This document shows, one piece after another, positions 46,559-58,559 of a stretch of 64,000 nucleotides of DNA. Numbering within the stretch: position 1 is the first letter of the stretch; every line of letters starts with the position of its first letter. This stretch comes from Cepaea nemoralis (lineage: Eukaryota > Mollusca > Gastropoda > Stylommatophora > Helicidae): assembly GCA_014155875.1 (NCBI GenBank), contig JACEFZ010025839.1, positions 631,001-695,000 of the forward strand, in the 5' to 3' direction. The translations under genes were made by a program, and so were the position numbers. The notes under the pieces were generated by a model. It was not told the origin of the DNA and searched no databases. It was given only the letters and a program-made list of their open reading frames with translations.

Positions 46559-47329
46559 AAAGTCAGAGCATGTGATAATTATTTTCATACATCTGGATCA
46601 GCCTGACAGCCGTACTTATCAAGCACTGCTGGGAATTCTTGGTCAGTGTGTTTGTAAGTCAATGGACAAACCACTACACAGCTATGACTGAACTCATTTT
46701 CTTTAACTCTTTCAGTCAAAGAGTTTCACAACATGTGTCTATGGGGTTGCTATATTGGTTATAAACATTGACCTAGCAACTACATCTGGCACAAACATCT
46801 TCATGGTTTCTTTTTACACATCCTATGAAAACAAACAAACTCTACTACATGTCACATGTGTAGGAATATAAAAAGAATGGATGTGACTACAAGAAAAGTC
46901 TGATTTCTGTAATATGATCTATATTTGGCAAGCAATGTATTTATCAACCAAAAGTGAGCAGTTTAGAATGTTTAGGATTTTTGCTATGATTGATGGAAAA
47001 GTAATGACAGAAATTAAAAGAATAACAAGCATTGTTCTATAGAAATAAAGCAATTACATTTTTTATGGATTGGAACAGATAGAACAATAAACATCAGAGT
47101 ATTGAGAGCATGCAAATTTCCTTTGGTAATATATTTGTATGAAATTTAGATAATTAACTAATCGGCTGAAAAGCCCATATGTGTCTTTCAATATAAATAT
47201 TACATAACAGTATTAAATGTGCGTCTACAGAAACAACAACAGATCTGTCCAGCAAGATCTCAGCATTGAAGAAGATTGTTTGTTAAGACAAACAAAAACA
47301 TTAATCATTTGTATAGTGTGGAAGAACAG
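46559..47329. other. No supported feature
   Basis: AT-rich DNA with only short open frames; nothing recognised. Confidence 0.5.
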
Positions 47330-47516
47330 CAATACATTATTGCCTGGAGAGAATGGAGTGGTGCGGAGTGACCAGAAGATCTGTCCAACTCTCGGTACTC
47401 TGACACATAATCAGATTGCAACTGTTATCATTAGTATTGGGACTCTTTGCTGGTTGTTGAAGTTGAGGACGAAGCACTTATGGGAATGTCCGGAGTGCTG
47501 TGATGTTGGTTCTTGA
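47330..47516 (+). mobile_element. LINE-R 3'-end fragment
   Basis: Ends with the codons LWECPECCDVGS followed by TGA, the same 3' terminus (CTTATGGGAATGTCC; GTGATGTTGGTTC) seen inverted at 20179-20236. The cysteine string resembles the region after the RNase H domain in some LINEs. Confidence 0.5.
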
Positions 47517-47529
47517 CTTAACTCAAATG

Positions 47530-47775
47530 AGTGAAATGAATTATTGTTGACATGTAGAGAAAAAACATGGTCTAGAAAAGATAATTATGGAAGAAAATTT
47601 ACCTGGAGGGGGAGAAGGGGAAGACAACAACATAAATCGATTCAAAATGTGATGGATAACTTACACACAACAGCAACAGAGGCAGGACATCTGGCTTACA
47701 ATAGAGAGCAAATTTGAAAGACTTATGGGTAAAATTGCTGCACAGAATAGCCAGCTGACTGATTGATATTGATCA
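47530..47775 (+). mobile_element. LINE C-terminal fragment
   Basis: Broken reading GRRGRQQHKSIQNVMDNLHT, then TATEAGHLAYNREQ and GKIAAQNSQLTD before TGA. It resembles the last residues of a LINE ORF. The family is not represented elsewhere in the window. Confidence 0.5.
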
Positions 47776-48624
47776 AATGTAAAGTATACGGTAAAATAAC
47801 GCTTGGTGTGACAGTTGGAGTTCATGGGGAAGAGCCAATCACACATCACATGTTGCTTGGGATAGAAGAAGTTAATTATACACTGTACTGTTCTCCTTCA
47901 CAAATCAAATAAGTCATACTATCCCTTTGCTTATTTCTTTTCTTTTAGTGGCTTTGGAAAACAGTGATGGTTTGTAGAGTCTAAAATAAACAACTTCAGT
48001 ATGTATGCACCGCGCAGTACTATACATGAAAGTTCTCTAATCTGTTTATTTTCCTTGTATCCCTTTTCCTGCAGTTTAATCTGTTTATTTTCCTTTTATC
48101 CTTTTTCTCCCCAATTGATCAGGTATTTCTTGGACATTGCAGACTAATAGGCAGGTGACTGAGTAGGTCAAATTAACCATTATATATTGGAATCAGGCTA
48201 TATCTTCTACAGTTTTGTTTCCTGTGTCAAGTGCACTGTCTTCCACAGATCCTGCAGGCTTCCATAGGCTTTGACATCTAAGGATGTTTCATTCAGCCAT
48301 AGAATAAATGTCTCTGAGCTGTATTTTGTATAATGTTGTATATGTTCTTGCCTGCATGTACACATTTCTATAGAGCATATCTTCAACTTTGTGTGCATGT
48401 GGCTGTTGCATCTGTTGTATTCTGTTCTGTGAAGATAGTAGCTTCTCTAGTAGTTCTGTTAAAATCAAAGATTCTCTACTCTTGTCCAGCAGATAATAAT
48501 GTATAGCTTTGCATTAACACCATTTTTTAGATGTGGCTAAAATACTAATCTAGAAGGTTATTGATGTTATCTGTGAAATATAAACCATTCAAGCAGTATA
48601 TGGCTAGCACCATATACCAATACA
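47776..48624. other. No supported feature
   Basis: AT-rich DNA. A short direct repeat AATCTGTTTATTTTCCTT occurs at about 48040 and 48077. No exon or transposon boundary seen. Confidence 0.5.
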
Positions 48625-48800
48625 GCTCAAGGCATTTTTTTGTGCTCACTCGCTTTGAACTCAAGCGTAGTCCATACACACTACTTCTAGTAGTGCTGGA
48701 CTGAATTTTGCGCCTGTATTAGCTTTCCCTATTAACAATGTCCCTTGCCATCAGGCGAACCCACTCCGACTTCAGAGGTAGCTCAAGGCATGACCAAGGA
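48625..48800 (-). repeat. S2 SINE, 3' part
   Basis: The reverse complement of the S2 body at 55826-56112: ACCTCTGAAGTCGGAGTGGG, TAATAGGGAAAGCTAATAC, TCCAGCACTACTAGAAGTAG. The tRNA-like head is absent, so this is a 5'-truncated copy. Confidence 0.65.
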
Positions 48801-49108
48801 TCCTTTTATTTAATGTTACATGGCTGTGTCAACTTCATAGCAGCACTCAACCAGAAATAAGAATCATGCCACTGTTGCTCCACTTGATAAATTTAATAAA
48901 TAAATGTAAACCGGTAGTGACAGAAATTTTAAAAAAATCAACAAAGATATATATAAAAGTAAGTAATTAACCCTTTTACTCAGCTTAATCACCCTGGACA
49001 TACGGTACTCAACCAATATTTTTTATAGACCAATTGACACTCGGTGGGTGATGTGGTCAGTATCATGCCAGCCAGCTTTACCTCCCCAGATATTTACCGG
49101 TACCTATT

Positions 49109-49348
49109 TTAACAGATTCAGTGGCAAACAAAAAGTTGGTTTGGACCAAACAAAAATGGCTGGCAGAAAATGGGGAGTAGGGGTGTGTCACAGATATGAC
49201 TTCAAAGGTGTTAATATGGTAGAAAACATGTTGTATTGTGAATTAAATTAAAGGGAATTGCATAAGGGAAAACTACTGTATATAAACCCATGGCAGGTAC
49301 GGGAAGCCACTTAAGATTATTAATCATCCCATGGCACTTATTATTTAA
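49109..49348 (+). mobile_element. D-family MITE with TTAA ends, copy 3
   Basis: This 240-bp unit is bounded by TTAA, with GTGTGTCACAGATATGAC, GTTAATATGGTAGAAAACAT and TAATCATCCCATGGCACTTA. Same family as 408-634 and 35373-35596. Confidence 0.75.
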
Positions 49349-50125
49349 GGCTAGATCAATCTGGGAGCTCAGGGTACTTTTAAAAATTGTAATCCGCCCT
49401 GTAGCAGATCAATTGCATGACCTCTGAGCCCAAGGCCCATGTCTAAAAGGTAAATATAGATATATATGAACAGTATTTAAAGCTAAGTTGCTTGGTTGTA
49501 AATCCCCTGGAACATTGAGTTTTAACTCATTAAGTCTGATGCTTGGCATTCGGTTTGAGGAAAAGACTCCCATCTGTCGCAGTGATGTTGGTGTAGAGAC
49601 TTTTCTACCAACCCAGTATCAAAGTGCCATCTCCACAGAGACTTTGTTGCAGTGTTCTCCTGGCTTTCTCTAAGCTCATATACCTATGTGGTGTGCAAGA
49701 CTGGTACTGGAGCTTCCCATCAGGGGGAGGTATTAAGACCTCATAGTTCAACAGAGCATATATGGACTCGCCAGGATTAGGTCTACATTGGTAGTTTCTC
49801 CAGGGGATTGAGGGATTTTATTGTTAACAGACTCCAACACAATGGCTAGAGGGATCAGTTGTCCTAAAAATACTGCCCTCAGCTGGATATAACCTCAGCA
49901 CTTTATAATGGTAGTGGTATATGATGTTACTTTAACCCACTCATACTGCGTAACAACAATGCTGGTCAAATGAGCAAGCTCCAGCTGTTTAGAGGTCTTC
50001 CATTGTCTAGGAGCATACACTACCTGGCAAATAGTTGCATACCAGAGGATAACTTGGTGCAGTCTGGCATCTATAGTATTTGAAGAACTGCACTCAGACA
50101 ACAATACACTGATGTATCATAAATA
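49349..50125. other. No supported feature
   Basis: Nothing recognised on either strand; open frames are short and lack motifs. Confidence 0.5.
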
Positions 50126-50129
50126 AACT

Positions 50130-50385
50130 TAAGGGGTCTCTATGGTAATATGTTCAAGCCACTTGCCATGCGCTATGAAGATCGTGGGTTCATGTTTGGA
50201 CTCCATCATTTGGTTGACGAGCGCAATTTTTTTCAGAGGGCCCTGGGGGTCATCATTGGAACTACATAGTTCGTGCTCTGTGCAGTTCATTGTGCAGGCT
50301 GCTCTATAGAAATAAGACAGAACCATATGGGATAGAACCAAGTGCAGTGAACTTTATCCTCTTGCATTTAAGCCCTTTAGTGAAA
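50130..50385 (+). repeat. S3 SINE, copy 2
   Basis: Degenerate head GGGGTCTCTATGGTAATATG with GATCGTGGGTTCATG, then the S3 body GACAGAACCATATGGGATAG and AAGTGCAGTGAACTTTATCC. Matches 39399-39640. Confidence 0.65.
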
Positions 50386-50559
50386 CTAGAAAGAATTGGA
50401 TGTAGACAGAACTGTCATGAAGGAAGAGGCTACTAGTTGCACATGATGCAATAAAAGAGGATCCCTTGTTTCAAGGAGAACACTACACACATGGATAGTT
50501 CACAAACAGATTTTCATTTTCATTGTGTCTTGACAGATAGGAGTGACTGTTCTAATCCT

Positions 50560-50990
50560 TTATCATCAGGTGCCTTGCCGGCTGGCGTGGGCGATCATGC
50601 CTCTCCACAAATTACTATCTCCGGCGTCATGGATCAATTTGTGTGTTGACTACCTTCCGTGACATGACACAAGACTGTCAATAATTTTTTCACGCTGTCT
50701 TCCTCTATCTCTCTTTCTGCAAATCTTTTCACTTGTCACAACATGTTCCAGTTTTGAGCTTCTCATAACGTGGCCAAAGAACGAGGACTTTCTCTTCCTG
50801 ATGTTTGTGATAAGTTGTCTTTGCGACTCAGCTTCCCTTAAAGCATCCTGATTGCTCTTTCTGGTTGTCCAACTAATTTTCAGCATTCCTCTTTAAAACC
50901 ATATCTCCAAGGCTTCCAGAGATTTTTTTGCCTGTGTACTAAATGTCCAGGACTCGCAGCCGTATGTTAAAACTGGTTCTATGTAACATG
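50560..50990 (-). mobile_element. LINE-E 3' fragment, minus strand
   Basis: The minus-strand frame at 50886-50650 reads MLKISWTTRKSNQDALREAE, then NIRKRKSSFFGHVMRSSKLE and RKRDRGRQREKIIDSL. The 3' end CAAGGCACCTGATGATAAAG lies near 50565. YGCESWTF-like sequence lies near 50960. Confidence 0.75.
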
Positions 50991-51146
50991 CACTGTTTAA
51001 AAGGAGGACCAATGACAAAGTACAGGTGCCTTTTACATGCCTTAAAGCTCGATGGGTATCTGGTGCTAGCCCTGGGTTTTATAGACAAGTCGGTACTTGA
51101 TGTGACCAGCCACTTTTACTTCTGGTGACATTTCCTGGTACCTATT

Positions 51147-51385
51147 TTAGGCTCTGTGGCGAAGGGGTTACAAATGCAGTTTGTAATCCCATTTACCATG
51201 TTCAAAGCACAGCTGCGGATGATTTGGAAGCTGGCTGCCTTGCTTTGGTTCCCATGCATATGAGTGCCGGTCAGAAAGCAATGGCAAATTATTGAACGTA
51301 AACTTGCCAAGAAATCACAAACAGCCACGCACACTAAAACGATGGGGTTGACTGCCATGTCCTGTAAAGGATATGCAACTAACTG
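51147..51385 (+). repeat. S1 SINE, copy 3
   Basis: Head GGCTCTGTGGCGAAGGGGTT, central TCAGAAAGCAATGGCAAAT, then GGGGTTGACTGCCATGTCCT. It is the closest relative of the copy at 16413-16650. Confidence 0.75.
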
Positions 51386-52134
51386 TTTTATTTTAGCCTG
51401 GCTTAATTAGATCAAACCAATTTTTAAAATGTGTCTCCATGGGGATTTAAACACATGACCACTGGCCCAGTAGGTAAGCTTGCTAGTCAGTGTACTATCA
51501 TAGCCCCCTTAGTCAAAGTAGAAGAAGAGAAAGAAATATACATTTTCTAAGCAAAGCAAACATGTTATGTATGCATATGGATGAAATACCTAACCTTGTA
51601 GACGAATTACAAACAGGAAGATCTATGTGCACTTTGTGCATGTAAATTGTTTCATGGAAAGTTGAACATTTTAAAGAGAAGGTTATATAGTTTCTTCTCT
51701 GGCAACAGTTTCAACAGTTATAAAGCACAACACACTATTTATAGTGTGGGTGAAATCTGTTATAAACAACCTGGAATCCTCGTCGATGCTGCAGAGTTTG
51801 TACACTGAGTTGAGATTCTCCTCGGATTAGAATCAGTATGAGAGCAGTGCGCTAAAGGGTAACGATTAATGTTTGCATACACGTAATCAGCTACGTAAGC
51901 ATATGTTATTGTTTTTCTTTATTAACTTACATGTGATATAAAATACTACATAATAAATGTGTAAATTTATGTAAGCTGCTTCGGAAAAATGTCTCAATTT
52001 TATTATATTTCAAATGTATTGTCTTGTTAATACAAAAATAATCAAACCTAATGTATATTATAATTTACTATGTAAAATATAAAACAGATGTTTTCTTTTA
52101 TCTTGTGAATAAAGTTCTACTACAAGTTTTTGCG
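51386..52134. other. No supported feature
   Basis: AT-rich DNA, nothing recognised. 51420-51510 may be the edge of an old SINE (GGGGATTTAAACACATGACC). Confidence 0.4.
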
Positions 52135-52360
52135 CACATGTGTTACTGAGGCCAATTTGGGAAGCAAAGAATAGTAACACTTTTACCTACCATGAATGTC
52201 ACAGTGGGTGAATAGAGAGGGTTGGCATTAGCAGCCTCATACTGTAGAACATTCTAACTACAAAATTCAGTTGATCATGAACATTCCTACAAAGGGCTTG
52301 GTTTGGGTTAGTTGAGGGCTTATTCTCCATCGGAAGGTGAAAGGTAAAGGAACAAGGAAG
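52135..52360 (+). repeat. F-family repeat, copy
   Basis: Contains GGAAGCAAAGAATAGTAACA (the satellite-like block), then AATTCAGTTGATCATGAACA and CTACAAAGGGCTTGG. Uninterrupted copy. Confidence 0.6.
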
Positions 52361-52796
52361 GAATCATCAGTTTTTGTTTGAAGTATACATTTTGTTTATA
52401 AAATTTGTAGTGTGGTTTGAGCAAGTTTTCATTTTGAAAGTTCAACCTCAAGAACTGTTTGATAGCAATTGGGTGAACTCAGCTTCCTCTGTCCAAGTCT
52501 TTCATGGAATGGTTTCTATTCTGCAGAACATTGCTTCATATTTCTATAAGCAGTTCAGATGTTTCTTTTAAGCAGTGTATGTATGCAAGAATGCTTGTAT
52601 CCCCTTGCACACTCACCTTTTGGTCTAGTAGTCCTGGGTTTAACCCCCCACCCCCCCCCCCCCCCCTTCCCCTCCCCAAATCCCCCACTTGGGATTTCCT
52701 CATGATTCTATGTCTTCATGGTCAGCCCAGTTTTAGGAAATTTGTGCCAGGAGAGTGTCTGGGGGGTAAGGTATCCAGGTGCTCAGTGACCCCTTT

Positions 52797-53015
52797 GAGT
52801 TAGTGTGTTTGCCTGTTGAGACAGTGGTTTGGGTTCAATCCCCAGCAGAGGCAGGATTATGTTTCTGACCAGCACAGCTCTGGGCTTGACTAAGCCTCAT
52901 AGAAATGGGTACTAGAGATTTTTTTTAGAATTTTTCTGGAAATTGGAAAGAAAATTCTATGAGCAAGGGAGCTGGCTACCCAACCTCATATGTTATGACA
53001 TATAATATGTGAAGA
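52797..53015 (+). repeat. S5 SINE-like repeat, plus-strand copy
   Basis: tRNA-like head with GTTGAGACAGTGGTTTG and the B-box-like GGGTTCAATCCCC, then GACCAGCACAGCTCTGGG, TTTTCTGGAAATTGG and AAGGGAGCTGGCTACCC. It is the best-preserved head of the S5 family in this window. Confidence 0.65.
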
Positions 53016-53228
53016 TTGCATTCATTGGGGGGGGGGGTGTTCAAGCCTTATCCTAGTGTGAGGAAATGCAACCAAAAGACTAAATGGCAGGGCACACCAG
53101 GCAGTACTGACCTAAAGCCAGGAGTTAGTCTCAGTTTGGTATTAGCTTTAATTTCTGTTGACGTCCACAAACTTTCTAGTACTATGAAAACTGTTCTTGA
53201 CTGTAGTACTATTGTTTAAATATCTCTA

Positions 53229-55822
53229 TTCCTCCAGTCGTTGCCTACATTAGCTTTGTGATGTTTCATCATGAATGTCTTGTTCCTCCAGTCGCTGGAT
53301 ACATTAGCTTTGTGATGTTTCATCATGAATGTTTTGTTCCTCCAGTGCCAAGTGGCACGTCTGACGTAATGACGCAAATTAGAAGTATCAGAGAATCCCA
53401 AAGCCAAAACGCTAATGAATCTAGGGGATTGACGTAGAAGGACAGACAAGTCACGAAAAATTGTCAACAACAACAAACAGACGGACTTGGGAGCTTCATA
53501 GGAGCGGCAGCTTATGTGGATTTGAGAAGGATAGGTTGGCGTGGCACTGGCACTATATCGCATTGGTGGCTGAGTTAATACATGGAATGGATGAGTTAAT
53601 GTGTGGAGACAACATTCATATAAGCCAAGAATGAATATGGAGACGAATGCAGAAACTTGATATCAGAGAAACGTCGGAAAGGACACTTAGAAGAGAACGG
53701 ATAGAGAGAAGGACGCCGTATTGACGGGCAAGGACACTGTCTAGAATTTTGAGCGGAGATAGCTTTGGACATGATGTTGGTTTTAATTGTAATTGTAATA
53801 CTGTCCAGCCTGGACAGAACAGGCCCAGTATTTTATTCTTTGTTATTGCCGAATTGTTTGCTACAAGCCTTACGCTGCAGAAATAAACAGCGTCATAACT
53901 GCCAGCGTCTGACGGAGTCAACTTATTTCTTCAGTTCGATTTAGGCTTCTGAAGCCTGCATTTTGACGACAGTTTATAGTGAGCTATTTTCTTATCAAGT
54001 TTAATTATTGAGTTCTTACATACCCCGGGATGTCGTCTGGCATTCAGTCACTGGCTACATTAGCTTTGTGATGTTTTATAATAATTGTCGTGTTCCCCCA
54101 GTCGCTGGCTACATTAGCTTTGTGATGTTTTATCATGAATGTCTTGTTCCTCCAGTCATTGGCTACATAAACTTTGTGATGTTTCATCATGAATGTCTTG
54201 TTCCTCCAGTCGTTGGCCACATAAACTTTGTGATGTTTCATCATGAATGTCTTGTTCCTCCAGTCATTGGCTACATAAGCTTTGTGATGTTTCATCATGA
54301 ATGTCTTGTTCCTCCAGTCGTTGGCTACATAAACTTTGTGATGTTTCATCATGAATGTCTTGTTCCTCCAGTCGTTGGCCACATAATCTTTGTGATGTTT
54401 CATCATGAATGTCTTGTTCCTCCAGTCGTTGGCTACATAAGCTTTGTGATGTTTCATCATGAATGTCTTGTTCCTCCAGTCGTTGGCTACATAAACTTTG
54501 TGATGTTTCATCATGAATGTCTTGTTCCTCCAGTCGTTGGCCACATAAGCTTTGTGATGTTTCATCATGAATGTCTTGTTCCTCCAGTCATTGGCCACAT
54601 AAGCTTTGTGATGTTTTATCATGAATGTCTTGTTCCTCCAGTCGTTGGCTACATAAGCTTTGTGATGTTTCATCATGAATGTCTTGTTCCTCCAGTCGTT
54701 GGCCACATAAACTTTGTGATGTTTCATCATGAATGTCTTGTTCCTCCAGTCGTTGGCCACATAAGCTTTGTGATGTTTCATCATGAATGTCTTGTTCCTC
54801 CAGTCGTTGGCCACATAAGCTTTGTGATGTTTTATCATGAATGTCTTGTTCCTCCAGTCGTTGGCCACATAAGCTTTGTGATGTTTCATCATGAATGTCT
54901 TGTTCCTCCAGTCATTGGCCACATAAGCTTTGTGATGTTTTATCATGAATGCGTTGTTCCTCCAGTCGTTGGCTACATTAGCTTTGTGATGTTTCATCAT
55001 GAATGTCTTGTTCCTCCAGTCGTTGGCTACATAAACTTTGTGATGTTTCATCATGAATGTCTTGTTCCTCCAGTCGTTGGCCACATAAGCTTTGTGATGT
55101 TTTATCATGATTGTCTTGTTCCTCCAGTCGTTGGCTACATAAACTTTGTGATGTTTCGTCATGAATGTCTTGTTCCTCCAGTCGTTGGCCACATAAGCTT
55201 TGTGCTGTTTCATCATGAATGTCTTGTTCCTCCAGTCGTTGGCCACATAAGCTTTGTGATGTTTCATCATGAATGTCTTGTTCCTCCAGTCACTGGCTAC
55301 ATTAGCTTTGTGATGTTTCATCATGATTGTCTTGTTCCTCCAGTCGTTGGCTACATAAACTTTGTGATGTTTCATCATGAATGCCTTGTTCCTCCAGTCG
55401 TTGGCTACATTAGCTGTGTGATGTTTCATCATGATTGTCTTGTTCCTCCAGTCGTTGGCTACATAAACTTTGTGATGTTTCATCATGAATGTCTTGTTCC
55501 TCCAGTCGTTGGCCACATAAACTTTGTGATGTTTCATCATGAATGTCTTGTTCCTCCAGTCACTGGCTACATTAGCTGTGTGATGTTTCATCATGATTGT
55601 CTTGTTCCTCCAGTCACTGGCTACATTAGCTTTGTGATGTTTCATCATGAATGTCTTGTTCCTCCAGTCACTGGCTACATTAGCTGTGTGATGTTTCATC
55701 ATGATTGTCTTGTTCCTCCAGTCACTGGCTACATTAGCTTTGTGATGTTTCATCATGAATGTCTTGTTCCTCCAGTCACTGGCTACATTAGCTTTGTGAT
55801 GTTTCTTCATGAACGCCTTGTA
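53229..55822 (+). repeat. 54-bp satellite array (split by a solo LTR)
   Basis: Two to three units before 53346 and about 33 units over 54043-55822. The monomer is 54 bp with TTGGCTACATAAACTTTGTG, ATGTTTCATCATGAATGTC and TTGTTCCTCCAGTC. Variants (CATTGG/CACTGG/CGTTGG; AATGT/TTGT) are distributed in patches. Because 54 is a multiple of three, both strands stay open for more than 600 codons, which is a repeat artefact rather than a gene. Confidence 0.95.
53346..54042 (+). mobile_element. Solo LTR 2, inside the 54-bp array
   Basis: This 697-bp unit starts TGCCA and ends TGGCA. It has near-identical 5-bp flanks, TCCAG (53341-53345) and TTCAG (54043-54047), which together restore the satellite monomer. 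AATAAA at about 53882 is placed like that of the related LTR at 19929-20688. No internal region. Confidence 0.82.
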
Positions 55823-55825
55823 GGG

Positions 55826-56112
55826 GATCAGCGTGGGCCAGTGGATAAGAGCACTAGTTCTTAAACATCCGGTGCGCTGAAGCAAGGTAGTGGGTTAAAC
55901 CCCTCCACCGGTCAGTTGGGCTAAAGTGTTGACTTCTCGTGACTTGGGGATATACATTACAAGTACCTCAGAAGTCAGAGTGGGTTCACCTCGTAGGAAG
56001 GGACACTGGTAATAGGGAAAGCTAATCCACATGCAAAAATCAGTCCAGTGTACTAGATGTAGTATCATGTGTATGGAGTACGCTTGAGTTCAAAGCCAGT
56101 GAATGCAAAGGA
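55826..56112 (+). repeat. S2 tRNA-headed SINE, copy 1
   Basis: The head GGGCCAGTGGATAAGAGCAC (A box) and GTAGTGGGTTAAACCCC (B box) are followed by AGTACCTCAGAAGTCAGA, TAATAGGGAAAGCTAATCC and CAAAAATCAGTCCAGTG. It directly joins the 54-bp array to the 37-bp array. Confidence 0.8.
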
Positions 56113-56125
56113 AAAACAAGAATGT

Positions 56126-57385
56126 TCACTACGGATATATTGACAAGTGACATATTGGTTGTTCACTACGGTTATATTGACAAGTGACATATTGGTTGTT
56201 CACTACGGATATATTGACAAGTGACATATTGGTTGTTCACTACGGATATATTGACAAGAGACATATTGGTTGTTCACTACGGATATATTGACAAGTGACA
56301 TATTGGTTGTTCACTACGGATATATTGACAAGAGACATATTGGTTGTTCACTACGGATATATTGACAAGTGACATATTGGTGTGTTCACTACGGATATAT
56401 TGACAAGTGACATATTGGTTGTTCACTACGGATATATTGACAAGTGACATATTGGTTGTTCACTACGGTTATATTGACAAGTGACATATTGGTTGTTCAC
56501 TACGGATATATTGACAAGTGACATATTGGTTGTTCACTGCGGATATATTGACAAGAGACATATTGGTTGTTCACTACGGATATATTGACAAGTGACATAT
56601 TGGTTGTTCACTACGGATATATTGACAAGAGACATATTGGTTGTTCACTACGGATATATTGACAAGTGACATATTGGTTGTTCACTACGGATATATTGAC
56701 AAGAGACATATTGGTTGTTCACTACGGATATATTGACAAGTGACATATTGGTTGTTCACTACGGATATATTGACAAGTGACATATTGGTTGTTCACTACG
56801 GATATATTGACAAGTGACATATTGGTTGTTCACTACGGATATATTGACAAGTGACATATTGGTTGTTCACTACGGATATATTGACAAGTGACATATTGGT
56901 TGTTCACTACGGATATATTGACAAGTGACATATTGGTTGTTCACTACGGATATATTGACAAGTGACATATTGGTTGTTCACTACGGATATATTGACAAGT
57001 GACATATTGGTTGTTCACTACGGATATATTGACAAGTGACATATTGGTTGTTCACTACGGATATATTGACAAGTGACATATTGGTTGTTCACTACGGATA
57101 TATTGACAAATGACATATTGGTTGTTCACTACGGATATATTGACAAGTGACATATTGGTTGTTCACTACGGATATATTGACAAGTGACATATTGGTTGTT
57201 CACTACGGATATATTGACAAGTGACATATTGGTTGTTCACTACGGATATATTGACAAGTGACATATTAGTTGTTCACTACGGATATATTGACAAGTGACA
57301 TATTGGTTGTTCACTACGGATATATTGACAAGTGACATATTGCTTGTTCACTAAGGATATATTGACAAGTGACATATTGGTTGTC
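56126..57385 (+). repeat. 37-bp satellite array
   Basis: About 34 near-identical 37-bp units reading TTCACTACGGATATATTGAC then AAGTGACATATTGGTTG. Common variants are AAGAGACAT and GGTTATATT. No coding capacity. The array ends in decayed units (CTAAGG) before a LINE-A tail. Confidence 0.96.
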
Positions 57386-57450
57386 GAGTGAAATGGCGAG
57401 TCATGACCGCCCACGCTTTCCGGCATGGCACATGATTGATTGATTGAACA
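57386..57450 (+). mobile_element. LINE-A 3' terminal stub
   Basis: AATGGCGAGTCATGACCGCC followed by CACGCTTTCCGGCATGGCAC and an ATTG-repeat tail (ATGATTGATTGATTGA). It is the last 50 bp or so of LINE-A, abutting the 37-bp array. Confidence 0.8.
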
Positions 57451-57879
57451 TAAAATTGAAAATAATGTTTTCCCTTAGTGACTGTAAACACATAATCGAC
57501 AAACAAAAAGTTGTACGATTTATTGCCTGACATATTTCACTGCATCTCATCAGGTGCATACTGTAGAGTTATATATCATGTGACGGAATAAATGAGTTAA
57601 ACTGTGGCTGAAATACTTCAAACGCATGAATTTGATTTGTGATATTAACATTTTCAATCCAAACCATCTTCACTGCCAGTTAGATGAAAACATTGTGGAC
57701 AGGCAGTCCATAAGCCCAGAACAACAATCTACCTTAGGGGGAAGGAATCCAGAAAAGAAACCTCAACCATCGAAGTCGGAAGATGTTGGTCTAGTGGCAT
57801 GAGACTAGATTAGGGGCATATAGGTACAATAATGCACGCTATACACTGTCCTGTTTGTGATCTATGCTGGAATAGATGC
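57451..57879. other. No supported feature
   Basis: Nothing recognised between the LINE-A stub and the next LINE-A copy. Confidence 0.5.
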
Positions 57880-58345
57880 ATCATCATCATCATCATTATG
57901 TTCCATGTCGGTAAGCATGGACGGTCTTGTTTTGCATATCACACCATCACCAGAGTCGTGGATCAGCTCTGTGTTCTTATTCCGACCATGCCAATTGGTC
58001 AAGCCATCCAGATATTTACTTATCTGCCTCCCCCTTGTTTTTTCCCCTCAATCTTGCCAGTTGTCACCAAGTTCTCTAGTTTATTCTAGTTTATTCTCAT
58101 AATGTGTCCAAATAACGGTGACTGTCCACATCTAATTTCTCTAATCAGTTTACAGTTTTCTGCTTCTTGAAGGACTTGCTCATTAGTTTTTCTGTCTGTC
58201 CGTGGTATTCTTTGCATTTGTCTCAGAAACCACATCTTCACTGCTATTAGATATGTTTCATCTTGTCTGTTCATTGTCCACATTCATACAAAAGTACAGG
58301 TTCTATGTATCCCTTCAACTTCTCCTTGCAATTACTTCTTTTTAT
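57880..58345 (-). mobile_element. LINE-A 3' fragment, minus strand
   Basis: Minus-strand reading MWTMNRQDETYLIAVKMWFL, then RQMQRIPRTDRKTNEQVLQE and LIREIRCGQSPLFGHIMR, ending near CATAATGATGATGATGATG. About 460 bp, with frame breaks after 58080. Confidence 0.75.
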
Positions 58346-58559
58346 AGGGTAAACAAAGAAAGAGCCAGAACAATAAACATGGTTATCAACAATTTTGCAA
58401 CTTATGTAAATTTTAACATGTAAAATATTATGGAAACAGAAAGAATATCAAAGAAAATAAATGACACCAAGATGTGATGTAACAATAGAAGAGAAAACAA
58501 TTAACCAAGCTGATAAATTCAAATACAAGGCAATCGTAACATCAGATCAAAGATGTGTG

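Noticed and set aside
54008..55885. Open frames of 618 and 613 codons on both strands as giant repeat proteins
   Set aside because: They are produced by the 54-bp satellite, whose period is a multiple of three. There is no independent start, splice or domain evidence, and the array is split by a solo LTR.
56126..57385. CRISPR-like array (37-bp repeats), also the 67-bp array at 61837
   Set aside because: Units are contiguous with no unique spacers, and the context is animal genomic DNA. These are plain tandem satellites.
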